Source: an uncultured Methylophilaceae bacterium
Lineage (GTDB): Bacteria; Pseudomonadota; Gammaproteobacteria; Burkholderiales; Methylophilaceae
Assembly: GCA_903870995.1 (NCBI GenBank)
Contig: CAIQFD010000051.1
Coordinates: forward strand, 1 to 34,696
Length of the DNA stretch: 34,696 bases
Reading direction: 5' to 3'
Positions 18,772-27,349 of this stretch are shown one piece after another (within the stretch, counting starts at the first letter, position 1; every line of letters starts with the position of its first letter). The position numbers and the translations under genes were made by a program. Below the pieces are notes generated by a model. It saw only the letters and a list, made by a program, of their open reading frames with translations, did not search any database and had not been told where the DNA came from.

Positions 18772-19050
18772 ATGAGCATTCAACATACTGATATATACGC
18801 AATCGCCTTGCACCACCGTTTTCAGTGGGAAGAAGCACAAAACTGTTACGTAATTTTGTTCCCAGAAGGCATGGTGAAGCTTAATGGCGGGGCAGGGGAA
18901 GTGCTGAACCTTGTCGATGGAAAGCGGACTGTCGCAGACATTATCACTGAATTAAAAGCTAAATTTCCGGATGCGCCTGATTTGGACCAAGACATCATCG
19001 GTATGTTGGAATTAGCAATAGAAAAAGCTTGGTTACGCCAAATCAATTAA
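18772..19050 (+). CDS. pqqD: PQQ peptide chaperone PqqD
   Basis: The 92-aa protein is the PqqA-binding chaperone that presents the peptide to PqqE. The family signatures are YVILFPEGMVKLNGGAGEVL and VDGKRTVADI. ATG 18772 is chosen over the frame start at 18706, which would overlap pqqC by 55 nt; TTGAGA lies just upstream. Confidence 0.95.
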   Translation: MSIQHTDIYAIALHHRFQWEEAQNCYVILFPEGMVKLNGGAGEVLNLVDGKRTVADIITELKAKFPDAPDLDQDIIGMLELAIEKAWLRQIN

Positions 19051-19075
19051 GAGTAGCCAGTCTAGGAGTAGCAAA

Positions 19076-20302
19076 ATGACACAAGCATCATTAGGTCAAT
19101 CAGTTGTACAAAAAGAGATTCAGTCGCAAAACAATGGCGTTGCCGCGAACGTTACCCATACTCAGCCGCTTTGGTTGTTAGCAGAGGTCACTTATCGCTG
19201 TCCGCTTCATTGTGCGTTTTGTTACAACCCAACGGATTATGATAAACACACGCAAAACGAGTTGACCACAGAGCAGTGGATCCAAGCGTTGCGAGATGCC
19301 CGTCGTTTAGGCGCTTTGCAACTGGGTATCTCTGGCGGCGAGCCTTTGCTGCGTGATGATATTGAAGATATTGTGATTGAAGCTAAAAAGCTCGGTTACT
19401 ACAGCAATTTGATTACGTCTGGTGTTGGTCTCACTGAAAAGCGTATCCAAGCTTTTAAAGATGGCGGCTTAGATCATATTCAATTGTCGATGCACGACAT
19501 CACCGAAGAAATTAATAACTTCATCACCAACACCAAGACGTTTGAGCTTAAGAAAAAAGTCGCCGCGATGATCAAAAATCACGGCTACCCAATGGTGCTC
19601 AACGTGGTAATTCATCGCTACAACATTGGCCACATGCGCCAAATTTTAGAGATGGCAGAAGCGCTTGGTGCAGATTACATTGAGCTTGCGAACACACAGT
19701 ACTACGGCTGGTCATTGGTAAATCGTAGTCAGCTCATGCCAACTAAAGAACAAATTGACGAAGCCGAGCGCATCACCAATGAGTTCCGTGAGAAGCAGGG
19801 CAGTAAGATGAAGGTTTTCTTCGTAGTGCCTGATTACTTCTCAGACCGTCCTAAGAAGTGCATGAACGGTTGGGGCGAAGTGTTTATGATTGTCACCGCT
19901 AACGGTGATGTATTGCCGTGTCATTCAGCGCGCGTATTGCCGAATATCGAATTCCCCAATGTAAAAGATAAAGGCCTAGATTGGGTGTGGAACGACTCGC
20001 CAGCCTTTAATAAATACCGTGGCGATAGCTGGATGAAAGAGCCTTGCCGTAGCTGTGCGGAGAAAGAAAAAGACTTAGCAGGCTGTCGTTGCCAAGCTTT
20101 TATGCTGACGGGCGATGCTGAGGGTGCTGATCCTGTATGTAGCTTGTCGCCTAATCATCATGTGATTACGCAAGCAATTGAAGATTCACGCAACCCAGTG
20201 ATTGCCTCACAGCCAATTATTTTCCGTAATGATAAAAACTCAAAAGCGATTATCGCTGGCGAATTGCATGATAGGGTCAAAGACTTCCACGCATTGCCTT
20301 AG
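19076..20302 (+). CDS. pqqE: Radical SAM PqqA peptide cyclase PqqE
   Basis: The 408-aa radical SAM enzyme joins Glu15 and Tyr19 of PqqA. The SAM [4Fe-4S] motif is Cys42-x3-Cys46-x2-Cys49 (CPLHCAFC). A C-terminal SPASM domain has the cysteine-rich segments KKCMNGWGE and CRSCAEKEKDLAGCRCQAF. It has the ISGGEPLLRDD block. TAGGAG is just upstream of ATG 19076. It ends the operon, and a rho-independent terminator follows at 20346. Confidence 0.97.
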   Translation: MTQASLGQSVVQKEIQSQNNGVAANVTHTQPLWLLAEVTYRCPLHCAFCYNPTDYDKHTQNELTTEQWIQALRDARRLGALQLGISGGEPLLRDDIEDIVIEAKKLGYYSNLITSGVGLTEKRIQAFKDGGLDHIQLSMHDITEEINNFITNTKTFELKKKVAAMIKNHGYPMVLNVVIHRYNIGHMRQILEMAEALGADYIELANTQYYGWSLVNRSQLMPTKEQIDEAERITNEFREKQGSKMKVFFVVPDYFSDRPKKCMNGWGEVFMIVTANGDVLPCHSARVLPNIEFPNVKDKGLDWVWNDSPAFNKYRGDSWMKEPCRSCAEKEKDLAGCRCQAFMLTGDAEGADPVCSLSPNHHVITQAIEDSRNPVIASQPIIFRNDKNSKAIIAGELHDRVKDFHALP

Positions 20303-20345
20303 CCTCTAGCTTGTAAACTATAGCCCAGCAAATTGTGGTTAAATG

Positions 20346-20380
20346 AACGCGCCTTTGAAATCTCATCGGCGCGTTTTTAT
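20346..20380 (+). terminator. Rho-independent terminator after pqqE
   Basis: AACGCGCC (20346-20353) pairs with GGCGCGTT (20368-20375), followed by TTT-A-TT. It ends the pqq operon 44 nt after the pqqE stop. Confidence 0.8.
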
Positions 20381-20414
20381 TAAGTGCCTTTGAAAAGAAA
20401 AACGACCAAACTCA

Positions 20415-21596
20415 ATGACAAAACTTTCACCGCTATTTTTATCAGTCTTGCTTGCCAGCCTTGCCGCGCTAGCACCATTTGCCATTGATACCTATTTGCC
20501 AGCCTTCCCAGCGATGGGCGCAGATTTGCTTGCTGAGCCTGTGGCGCTCCAACAAAGTCTCACTTTTTACTTATTACCTTATGCCATCATGACGCTATGG
20601 CATGGCGCGATTTCAGACTCAATCGGCCGTATTCCCACCATTAAAATAGGCTTGGGCGTATTTTTATTAGCTTCTATCGGCTGTGCTTTTGCTCAAAACG
20701 TAGAAACGCTCTGGTTCTTTAGAGCCTTGCAAGGCCTATCTGGCGGAGCAGGTAACGTAGTGGCAAGAGCCATGGTGCGAGATTTATTCGAAGGCCCACA
20801 AGCCCAGCGTGTGATGGCAACCGTACAAATGCTGTTTGGCATTGCGCCAGCCATTGCACCGATTATCGGCGGCTTATTGCTCGGCATTCATTGGCAGGCT
20901 ATTTTCATTTTCTTGGCTTTTTATTCAGGTTTTGCCTTTTTTGCAGTAGCTCACTATTTACCAGAAACCATGCCGCAAGAAAAGCGCTTACCGCTTTCTG
21001 CCAAGCAGGTGATTAAAGACTACCGCATTATATTTTCCGATGCTGAATACTTCCGTTTAGTGTTTTCCATCAGCGCAAATTTTGCAGGTTTCTTTTTATA
21101 TGTCATCGCTAGCCCGATGTTTTTGGTTAAGCACCTAGGCCTCAGCGCTCAGCAATTCGGCTATATGTTCATCCCAACTGTGTGCGGCATGATGATAGGC
21201 TCATACCTCGCCAAACGCGCCGCTGGCATCTACACCCGCCAGCAAGTTGTGAAATGGGCTTATGCTTGGATGTCGTTCACTGTCGTGGGCAACGTCATCG
21301 CCTGTTACTTCTTATCGCACACCTTGTGGCTGATATTGCCGATAGCGATATTCAACGTCGGCATGGCGCTGGCAATGCCTGTGCTATCAATCGCCGCGCT
21401 AGATAGACACCCAAAAATCCGTGGCACTGCCGCATCAGGCCAAGCCTTTATGCAAATGTTCTTATCTAGCGTCTCATCAGGCCTAGTTGCTTCATTGGTG
21501 TGGAATAGTACTTTTGCCATGGCTTGTGCAATGGCTGGGTACTGCTTGGTTGGCTGGTTAGTCATTCGTCAAAGCCATTTATGGCGCCATGCCTAG
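20415..21596 (+). CDS. MFS exporter, Bcr/CflA family
   Basis: The 393-aa inner-membrane protein has about 12 hydrophobic segments and the Bcr/CflA drug-resistance family look (AIDTYLPAFPAMGADL near residues 22-37, HGAISDSIGRIPTI in the loop 2 position). It is probably a proton-driven exporter of small molecules; the substrate is not predictable. It follows the pqq terminator by about 35 nt and no strong ribosome site is seen. A link to PQQ is not implied. Confidence 0.88.
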   Translation: MTKLSPLFLSVLLASLAALAPFAIDTYLPAFPAMGADLLAEPVALQQSLTFYLLPYAIMTLWHGAISDSIGRIPTIKIGLGVFLLASIGCAFAQNVETLWFFRALQGLSGGAGNVVARAMVRDLFEGPQAQRVMATVQMLFGIAPAIAPIIGGLLLGIHWQAIFIFLAFYSGFAFFAVAHYLPETMPQEKRLPLSAKQVIKDYRIIFSDAEYFRLVFSISANFAGFFLYVIASPMFLVKHLGLSAQQFGYMFIPTVCGMMIGSYLAKRAAGIYTRQQVVKWAYAWMSFTVVGNVIACYFLSHTLWLILPIAIFNVGMALAMPVLSIAALDRHPKIRGTAASGQAFMQMFLSSVSSGLVASLVWNSTFAMACAMAGYCLVGWLVIRQSHLWRHA

Positions 21597-21613
21597 TTTG
21601 TGGGCTGATTTAG

Positions 21614-22228
21614 ATGGAGATAGTCACCGAGCCTCATCGCTGCTTTTGGTGTAACGACACGCAAATCTATCGTGACTATCACGACACTGAATGGGGCTTT
21701 CCTGTTTTAGACGATACGCATATATTCGAAAAAATTTGCCTAGAAGGCTTTCAGTCTGGGCTTAGCTGGCTCACTATTTTAAAAAAACGTGAAAACTTTA
21801 GGCTTTCTTTTAATGGCTTTGATATCGCCAGCGTTGCCAGATTTACCCAAAAAGATATTGAACGATTAATGTCTGATGCTGGCATCGTCCGCCATCAAGG
21901 CAAGATTGAAGCGAGCATTAATAATGCACGCTGTGCTGAAAAGTTACTCGAGTCTGAATCATCGCTCGCGGCTTATTTTTGGCGTTTTGAGCCAGAAGCT
22001 GCCAGTCGTCCTCAAGCCTTTGATGTGAACACACTCAAGACACTTACGCAGTCCAAAGAAGCGATTGCGCTTTCAAAAGACCTCAAGAAAAGAGGGTGGA
22101 AGTTTGTAGGGCCAACCACCATGTACGCCTTTATGCAGGCCATGGGCTTGGTGAATGACCATGAAGAGGGCTGTCATGTGCGCGAAGCGGCGTTAGAGGC
22201 GAGGAAGATAGTGGAAGTGCCTAAATAA
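21614..22228 (+). CDS. tag: DNA-3-methyladenine glycosylase I
   Basis: The 204-aa protein removes 3-methyladenine from alkylated DNA. The N-terminal CFWCNDTQIYRDYHDTEWG region (residues 9-27) carries the zinc cysteines and family core, and SGLSWLTILKKRENFR follows (about 48-63), with a C-terminal NDHEEGCH zinc segment. It starts at ATG 21614, 17 nt after the MFS stop. Confidence 0.95.
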   Translation: MEIVTEPHRCFWCNDTQIYRDYHDTEWGFPVLDDTHIFEKICLEGFQSGLSWLTILKKRENFRLSFNGFDIASVARFTQKDIERLMSDAGIVRHQGKIEASINNARCAEKLLESESSLAAYFWRFEPEAASRPQAFDVNTLKTLTQSKEAIALSKDLKKRGWKFVGPTTMYAFMQAMGLVNDHEEGCHVREAALEARKIVEVPK

Positions 22229-22262
22229 AGCTGTACGCTGCATTTTAAAACGTAAAGATTGC

Positions 22263-22290
22263 TTGCTTAAGTCCATAATATAACTATAAT
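22263..22290 (+). promoter_or_regulatory. Sigma70-like promoter for a candidate ncRNA
   Basis: TTGCTT (22263-22268) and perfect TATAAT (22285-22290) are separated by 16 nt. No coding frame of the same strand starts directly downstream; a structured stretch and terminator follow. Confidence 0.5.
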
Positions 22291-22296
22291 TATATT

Positions 22297-22427
22297 TGTC
22301 CTGTGTACACCGAAGCGATGAAAGTCGTGCAGAGACTCCACCTGTAAAGGTTTCCGCCCAAGTGCAGATATGCTAAGAGATTCGGTTAGTATCAAAGAAA
22401 AGGCTCCGCAAGGAGCCTTTTCTCTTT
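22297..22427 (+). ncRNA. Candidate non-coding RNA with own promoter and terminator (unknown class)
   Basis: About 131 nt lie between a good promoter and a strong terminator with no credible ORF. Predicted pairings by eye: ACCGAA (22309-22314) with TTCGGT (22381-22386), and a GTAA-loop hairpin ACCT/AGGT (22340-22351). The terminator has a 10-bp stem with a GCAA tetraloop. I do not recognise it as any known riboswitch or housekeeping RNA. Transcription and function are inferred; the 3' end may simply be the tag terminator. Confidence 0.35.
22398..22427. terminator. Strong bidirectional terminator
   Basis: AAAAGGCTCC (22398-22407) and GGAGCCTTTT (22412-22421) form a perfect 10-bp stem with a GCAA loop, with a U-rich tail on either strand. 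It can end the candidate ncRNA or tag transcripts from the left and the minus-strand orphan gene from the right. Confidence 0.9.
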
Positions 22428-22444
22428 TGTAGCGCCATGCTTGC

Positions 22445-22972
22445 TCATTTCGGCGGATTAATCGGTTTGTTAGTGAGCTTGTTATTAAGAATAATATAGA
22501 ACGATATTTTTTTAGATTGCTTACGCTTTCTTCTGCCATCCGCTACAAAAGCACTATTCACAATCAGATGCGCTATTTCAGCGCTTGATTTTTTAACGTC
22601 AAAATAAATCTCATATTCAAGTTTTACTCCGCTTTCGCTTAAAATCTCAACAATAAAGAAATTACCATGGCCTGTATGCATGCAGGCTTTTTTATTGAGT
22701 TCTTGAATAATTGCAGGGAGTACTTTTGATGTTTCATATCGCTGAAAGCTGAACGATCTCGTTTCCCTCGCGTCGCTATATCTAAGTGCTTTATTGGAGC
22801 CAGATGAAGGTTCTACGTCGGTAAAGCAGTGCAAACCGTAGCAGATATCAACAACATAAATCTTTTCAGCTTTGTTATCTTTCGCAGGTTGCGTGTATAA
22901 AATGCGAGCGGGGTGTAAATGTGATAAATCATATTCACAACCCGCATATTTGAACGCTTCCCACTTAACCAT
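22445..22972 (-). CDS. Hypothetical protein, 175 aa
   Basis: I do not recognise this protein. It is soluble in appearance with mixed composition and four cysteines in the first 100 residues, and the C-terminal third is basic (GRRKRKQSKKISF near residue 145). No signal peptide or membrane segment is visible. ATG 22972 lacks a clear ribosome site. It lies 20 nt after a remnant-like small ORF on the same strand and ends beside a bidirectional terminator. The patch has no link to the neighbouring metabolic genes, which suggests accessory DNA. Confidence 0.6.
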   Translation of the reverse strand: MVKWEAFKYAGCEYDLSHLHPARILYTQPAKDNKAEKIYVVDICYGLHCFTDVEPSSGSNKALRYSDARETRSFSFQRYETSKVLPAIIQELNKKACMHTGHGNFFIVEILSESGVKLEYEIYFDVKKSSAEIAHLIVNSAFVADGRRKRKQSKKISFYIILNNKLTNKPINPPK

Positions 22973-22992
22973 TTTTAGTGACTCATGTCTTG

Positions 22993-23145
22993 TTATGCCC
23001 TAAAAACCCCAAGTTCATACACTTGCTGTCTGAGTTTGTCGCCTAGGGCTTTTATGTAGGCGTCTTTAACGTCTTCTTCACTTTTGGCATTTTGTAATTG
23101 GGTGTAGAGGCTCATGGATGCAATTTCTGTGATGATTTTTGACAT
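22993..23145 (-). pseudogene. Small ORF (50 aa), probable remnant of an R-M type enzyme
   Basis: From ATG 23145 the frame encodes 50 residues. The start, LYTQLQNAKSEEDVKDAYIKALG (residues 13-35), resembles the N-terminus of Eco57I-like restriction-methylase proteins as I remember them. It then passes into DKLRQQVYELGVFRA and stops. The second part reads like the C-terminus of such an enzyme, so an internal deletion is a possible origin. The longer frame to 23196 adds a low-complexity AT-rich leader that I reject. It could instead be a genuine tiny gene. Confidence 0.4.
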
Positions 23146-23243
23146 GATTATGCCGTTAAAAATAAAAAAATTAAATATAAAACAATGATTTAACAATATT
23201 TAAGATTGTTAGCTTGCTCTTAACATTTGGGTGTAATAGGCGT

Positions 23244-23270
23244 AAAAAAGAGGCTGACGCCTCTTTTTTT
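23244..23270. terminator. Bidirectional terminator downstream of fdxA
   Basis: AAAAAAGAGGC (23244-23254) pairs with GCCTCTTTTTT (23259-23269) around a TGAC loop. It would end fdxA transcripts on the minus strand, and read equally well on the plus strand. Confidence 0.88.
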
Positions 23271-23319
23271 GGATATTTCGTTTAACAAACGAAATGGTAT
23301 TTAATTGGGTGGGTTTGGC

Positions 23320-23643
23320 TTATTCCACCAATAATTCACGTTTGCCTGGGGCACCGTTCATGGCGTCAGCATCTGGCAATGGTTCTTTACGTGCTGAAAT
23401 GACAGGCCATACTTCTGCAAGGCGTGCGTTTAATGCGATGTATTCTTGTTGGTCTGCTGGTACGTCATCTTCTGCAAAAATCGCTTCAGCAGGGCATTCA
23501 GCGACGCACAATGTGCAGTCGATACATTCATCAGGGTTAATTGCTAAAAAGTTAGGGCCTTCTACAAAGCAATCCACTGGGCAGACATCTACGCAGTCTG
23601 TGTATTTGCATTGAATACAATTTTCGGTAACGACATAAGTCAT
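23320..23643 (-). CDS. fdxA: 7Fe ferredoxin (3Fe-4S/4Fe-4S)
   Basis: The 107-aa protein is a FdxA-type ferredoxin. Cysteines 9, 12, 17, 21 and 25 fit the first cluster region, and [11 protein letters not shown] (40, 43, 46, 50) binds the second [4Fe-4S]. AAGGA lies upstream of ATG 23643. It follows the cys operon on the same strand by 101 nt, so it might supply electrons to sulfite reductase, but this is an inference. A hairpin with GCGG/CCGC (23666-23686) lies in the spacer. Confidence 0.95.
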   Translation of the reverse strand: MTYVVTENCIQCKYTDCVDVCPVDCFVEGPNFLAINPDECIDCTLCVAECPAEAIFAEDDVPADQQEYIALNARLAEVWPVISARKEPLPDADAMNGAPGKRELLVE

Positions 23644-23665
23644 GTTGGTTTTCCTTCTTTATTCA

Positions 23666-23686
23666 GCGGCTAATTTGATTAACCGC
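23666..23686 (-). other. Hairpin in the cysN-fdxA spacer
   Basis: GCGG (23666-23669) with CCGC (23683-23686), plus TAAT/ATTA inside, gives an 8-bp stem with one mismatch and a 3-nt loop. No U-run follows, so it is more likely an mRNA processing or stability element than a terminator. Confidence 0.35.
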
Positions 23687-23744
23687 TATTTTAATAGATT
23701 TTGCGGGGCACGTCATTGAGACAATGCCAGTCTTTTAAGTTCGG

Positions 23745-25022
23745 TTAAATAATCATTCCTGCACCAACAGTGTTGTTGGTCGATTCATCAATCACGATAA
23801 ATGCGCCAGTTGCACGGTTTTTGCTGTAGCTATCGACCATTAGCGGTTGGGCAAGTTTGAAATTGATTTTGGCAATATCGTTCATCGCAAGGCCTTGCGC
23901 TTCTAATTGCTCAAGCGTGTTGACATCCACTTTGTATTCAATCGCGCCTACTTTGGCTTTAGATTCGCGTGTGGTGTGGCGGATGATATAAGTGCGTGCT
24001 GTTGATAGTGGTGTTTCAGAGAGCCAGCACACCATGCCTGAAATTTGCTTCACAGGTTCTGGTGCTTGGTCTGATTTTACAATCATGTCACCACGTGATG
24101 TGTCGATTTCATCTTCAAGTAAGAGTGTCACAGATTGCTCTGTAATGGCGCTTTCTAGTTGCTCGTCACCCAATTGAATGGCTTTGACTTTTGAGGTGTA
24201 GCCATTGGGTAATACAGTGACTGCATCACCCACGGCGATTTTGCCAGACTCAACACGACCCATAAATCCACGGAAGTCGTGCAGATCTTTGTCGTCTGAT
24301 GCGTGTGGGCGGCAAACGAATTGAACAGGGAAGCGGAATGGCTCGTTTTGTTCTGAGTGGGCAGCTGGGGCTGATTCTAAAAGCTCCAACATGGTTGGAC
24401 CTTTATACCAATCCATTGCGTCGCCACGGTCAACTAGCATATCGCCAGTGAGCGCTGAAAGCGGCACAACTTGAATATCGCGGCCAGCGCGTTGCAAGCC
24501 GATTTGTTCTGCAAAACTTAGGTAGTCAGCCTTAATCTTCTCAAAGGTTGATTGGTCAAAGTCCACCAAGTCCATTTTGTTAATCGCTACTACGATGTGT
24601 GGAATACCCACCAAGTGTGCCAAGAATGAATGGCGACGCGTTTGGGTGAGTACGCCTTTGCGCGCATCAATCAAAATAATCGCAAGGTTGGCGGTTGAAG
24701 CTGCGGTCACCATGTTGCGTGTGTATTGCTCATGGCCTGGTGCATCAGCAATAATGTATTTGCGCGTACCTGTGCTGAAATAGCGATAAGCCACATCAAT
24801 CGTAATGCCTTGTTCGCGTTCAGCTTGCAAGCCATCAGTCAGCAAGGATAAATCGACTACTTCTAGACCGCGTTTTTTAGAAGTGCGATCCATTTGTGTA
24901 AGGGTGTCAGCTAAGATACTCTTGGTATCAAAAAGCAAGCGGCCGATAAGGGTGCTTTTACCATCATCTACGCTACCGCAAGTCATGAAGCGGAGCAGGC
25001 TATCGTTGTGTTGAATCGTCAT
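23745..25022 (-). CDS. cysN: Sulfate adenylyltransferase subunit 1 (GTPase)
   Basis: The 425-aa GTPase drives the CysD adenylyltransferase that makes APS from sulfate and ATP. The G1 loop GSVDDGKS is at residues 16-23, with DAPGHEQY and NKMD motifs downstream, and elongation-factor-like beta-barrel domains follow. There is no fused CysC kinase domain, which fits the APS-using reductase encoded upstream. It overlaps cysD by one base (TAATG). Confidence 0.96.
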   Translation of the reverse strand: MTIQHNDSLLRFMTCGSVDDGKSTLIGRLLFDTKSILADTLTQMDRTSKKRGLEVVDLSLLTDGLQAEREQGITIDVAYRYFSTGTRKYIIADAPGHEQYTRNMVTAASTANLAIILIDARKGVLTQTRRHSFLAHLVGIPHIVVAINKMDLVDFDQSTFEKIKADYLSFAEQIGLQRAGRDIQVVPLSALTGDMLVDRGDAMDWYKGPTMLELLESAPAAHSEQNEPFRFPVQFVCRPHASDDKDLHDFRGFMGRVESGKIAVGDAVTVLPNGYTSKVKAIQLGDEQLESAITEQSVTLLLEDEIDTSRGDMIVKSDQAPEPVKQISGMVCWLSETPLSTARTYIIRHTTRESKAKVGAIEYKVDVNTLEQLEAQGLAMNDIAKINFKLAQPLMVDSYSKNRATGAFIVIDESTNNTVGAGMII

Positions 25023-25960
25023 TAGAAATAGCCTTCTTTCTTGCGTTGTTCCATTGATGCATCTGATGTTTGGTCGTCAAGCCTTGTTGCGCCACGTTCT
25101 GTAATGGTGGTGGTCGCAGTCTCCAGCACGATTTTAGAAATGGTATCTGCATCGCTAATCACAGGCGCAGTACAAGTAATATCGCCTACAGTACGGAAGC
25201 GAACCTCCATATTGATGATTTCTTCACCTGCTTTAGGTTGGTTAATCACTTCACCAGAAGCAAGCGGTACGTTCACTGGCACAATAGAGCCAGCGCGCAT
25301 CACGACATCACGTTGATGTGCGAAGTAGATGCTTGGTAGGCCTAAGTTTTCACGTTCGATATATTGCCAAACGTCCATTTCAGTCCAGTTTGAAATTGGG
25401 AATGCACGGATGTTCTCACCTTTGTGTGAACGTGCGTTATATAGGTTCCACAATTCAGGACGTTGGTTCTTTGGATCCCATTGGCCGAACTCGTCTCGGA
25501 AGCTCATGATACGTTCTTTAGCGCGGGCTTTTTCTTCATCGCGTCGTGCGCCACCAATGCAGCAATCAAAGCCGAACTCTTCAATTGCTTCAAGCAAAGT
25601 CACAGATTGGTGTTTGTTGCGCGACTCATCTTCGGATTTGAGCACGACAGTGCCGCGCTTCATTGAGTCTTCTACAGAGCGAACAATCAAGCGCTCGCCT
25701 AATTCTGCAGCACGTTGGTCGCGGAATTCAATCACTTCTTTATAGTTGTGACCAGTATCAATATGCATCAGCGGGAAAGGGAAGCGGCCTGGGCGGAAAG
25801 CTTTCTCTGCAAGGCGCAAGATACATAATGAATCTTTACCACCAGAGAATAGCAGCACAGGGTTTGAGCATTGGCCTGCGACTTCACGCAAAATGTGAAT
25901 CGCTTCCGCTTCTAGCCAATCAAGATGGCTAAGGGTTGTTTTGTTTGCTGTTGTCATCAT
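25022..25960 (-). CDS. cysD: Sulfate adenylyltransferase subunit 2
   Basis: The 312-aa ATP-pyrophosphatase-type enzyme forms APS with CysN. The PP-loop SGGKDS is at residues 39-44, and the LMHIDTGHNYKEVIEFRD segment (about 64-81) is typical. Two ATG codons open the frame (25960, 25957). It lies 25 nt after cysH. Confidence 0.96.
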   Translation of the reverse strand: MMTTANKTTLSHLDWLEAEAIHILREVAGQCSNPVLLFSGGKDSLCILRLAEKAFRPGRFPFPLMHIDTGHNYKEVIEFRDQRAAELGERLIVRSVEDSMKRGTVVLKSEDESRNKHQSVTLLEAIEEFGFDCCIGGARRDEEKARAKERIMSFRDEFGQWDPKNQRPELWNLYNARSHKGENIRAFPISNWTEMDVWQYIERENLGLPSIYFAHQRDVVMRAGSIVPVNVPLASGEVINQPKAGEEIINMEVRFRTVGDITCTAPVISDADTISKIVLETATTTITERGATRLDDQTSDASMEQRKKEGYF

Positions 25961-25985
25961 TTCAACTAGTTGATTTAAATTAGGT

Positions 25986-26750
25986 TTATTTGGATTTCTT
26001 TACATGCAGACCGCATTCTTTGCTGGTTGGGTCTTCCCACCACCAGCGACCTGCGCGCACGTCTTCACCCATCGCCACGGCGCGTGTGCAAGGGGCACAG
26101 CCAATGCTAGGGTAGAAGGCATCATGCAGTTTGTTATATGGCACTTCATGAAGGCGGATATACGCCCACACTTCTTGTTCGGTCCAGTCGCTAAGCGGAT
26201 TGAACTTCTCTAAATGATTGCCTGCATCAAACTCTTGCACAGGTAAGTTAGCACGTGTTGTGGCTTGCTCTGCACGCATGCCTGTAATCCAAGCTTGTTT
26301 GCCATTTAGTGCGCGTTGAAGCGGCTCCACTTTACGCATGTGGCAACAGGCTTTGCGCAAATCAATGCTTTCATAAAAGGCGTTGATGCCTTTTGTTTGT
26401 ACGTATTGTTCAACGACTTCATGTTTAGGAAAGTAGACTTTAAGCTTGGTGTTATACGTGCTTTCGGCCTCAGACATCAAGGTGTAGGTCTCGGCTGGCA
26501 AGCGTCCAGTATCTAATGAGAAAATCTCAATCGCGAGTTTTTCTCGCATGATGATATCAGTCAGTACCATATCTTCAGCACCAAAGCTGTTAGCAAAGGT
26601 AATTGCTGAAAATTTGGTCGCGGCTTCTTTTAATATGCTTAATACATGCGTACGCTTCGCTGTGACAGATGCCTTAAGCGCATCTGTCAACTCTGGGCTA
26701 GTCGCTGGATTTTTAGCGGCTGAACGAATCATGGATACGTCACCGAACAT
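25986..26750 (-). CDS. cysH: Assimilatory APS reductase (CysH family, Fe-S type)
   Basis: The 254-aa enzyme reduces APS to sulfite. The cysteine pairs CC at 135-136 and CAPC at 218-221 bind a [4Fe-4S] cluster, which marks the APS-using form over the cluster-free PAPS reductase. The catalytic cysteine is Cys246 in ECGLH. The frame extends to TTG 26771, but ATG 26750 is preferred because it overlaps the upstream stop as TAATG and has AGGA 10 nt upstream. This choice removes seven residues. Confidence 0.93.
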   Translation of the reverse strand: MFGDVSMIRSAAKNPATSPELTDALKASVTAKRTHVLSILKEAATKFSAITFANSFGAEDMVLTDIIMREKLAIEIFSLDTGRLPAETYTLMSEAESTYNTKLKVYFPKHEVVEQYVQTKGINAFYESIDLRKACCHMRKVEPLQRALNGKQAWITGMRAEQATTRANLPVQEFDAGNHLEKFNPLSDWTEQEVWAYIRLHEVPYNKLHDAFYPSIGCAPCTRAVAMGEDVRAGRWWWEDPTSKECGLHVKKSK

Positions 26751-27349
26751 TATCGATTCGTCCTGCGCCAAGCTGGTTGCGCAATATCGACTGCGCCCTG
26801 GTAAGGCTCGCTAAAGTCTTTAAGGCTATGCAAAGCTTCTTGCGCGTTGCGGTCAGCACGAATTAAGTAACTATTAAAGCCTGAACGCTTCAAGAAGAAT
26901 AGTTGATCGCGCAATACGTCACCGATCGCGCGTAACTCATTTTTAAAGCCATAACGTGTGCGGAGTAAATTGCCGATAGAGAAAATGCGGCCATCAGCAA
27001 AGCGCTCTACATAAACAGCTACCAAAGCAAATGCGTTAATGTCTTTGACTTCAGCCATCACATCTTCAATAGCTTCATGAGTGGCAATCAGTAAGCCAAC
27101 TTCACCTTGCGCTACACGACTTGCAAGTTTGTCTTTATTAGCTTGCCAAACAGTGAATGGCACCAATACTTTGCCTTCAGGGATTTGCGTTGCAGCAATT
27201 TGTTCGGCCGTGAAAGTTTCTTCACCCGTTAGCTTAAATAGCACCACTTTGCCTGCTTGTTTGCGAACAGTTTCTTCACCAAGGACTGGTGGAGTCACGC
27301 GTGTCCATTCGTCAGCAACGATGGCATTGTCTTTAATTAAATTAGACAT
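26750..27349 (-). CDS. DUF934 family protein of the sulfur-assimilation operon
   Basis: The 199-aa protein matches the DUF934 family as I know it, which is often found between cysI and cysH. C-terminal motifs include YGFKNELRAIGDVLRDQLFFLKRSGFN (residues about 125-151, given as a region) and the NAQEALHSL segment. Its exact job is unknown; a role helping sulfite reductase is commonly inferred from context. ATG 27349 overlaps the cysI stop by 8 nt (ATGTCTAA), and its own stop overlaps cysH, so all three are translationally coupled. The 37-residue upstream extension is rejected. Confidence 0.85.
   Translation of the reverse strand: MSNLIKDNAIVADEWTRVTPPVLGEETVRKQAGKVVLFKLTGEETFTAEQIAATQIPEGKVLVPFTVWQANKDKLASRVAQGEVGLLIATHEAIEDVMAEVKDINAFALVAVYVERFADGRIFSIGNLLRTRYGFKNELRAIGDVLRDQLFFLKRSGFNSYLIRADRNAQEALHSLKDFSEPYQGAVDIAQPAWRRTNR

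Noticed and set aside
22267-22539. Minus-strand ORF of 90 aa across the candidate ncRNA and terminator
   Set aside because: It runs through a perfect terminator hairpin and the start of another gene, and has no ribosome site or recognisable protein features.
23294-23614. 106-aa plus-strand ORF opposite fdxA
   Set aside because: It is a frame shadow of the ferredoxin gene with no domain features.
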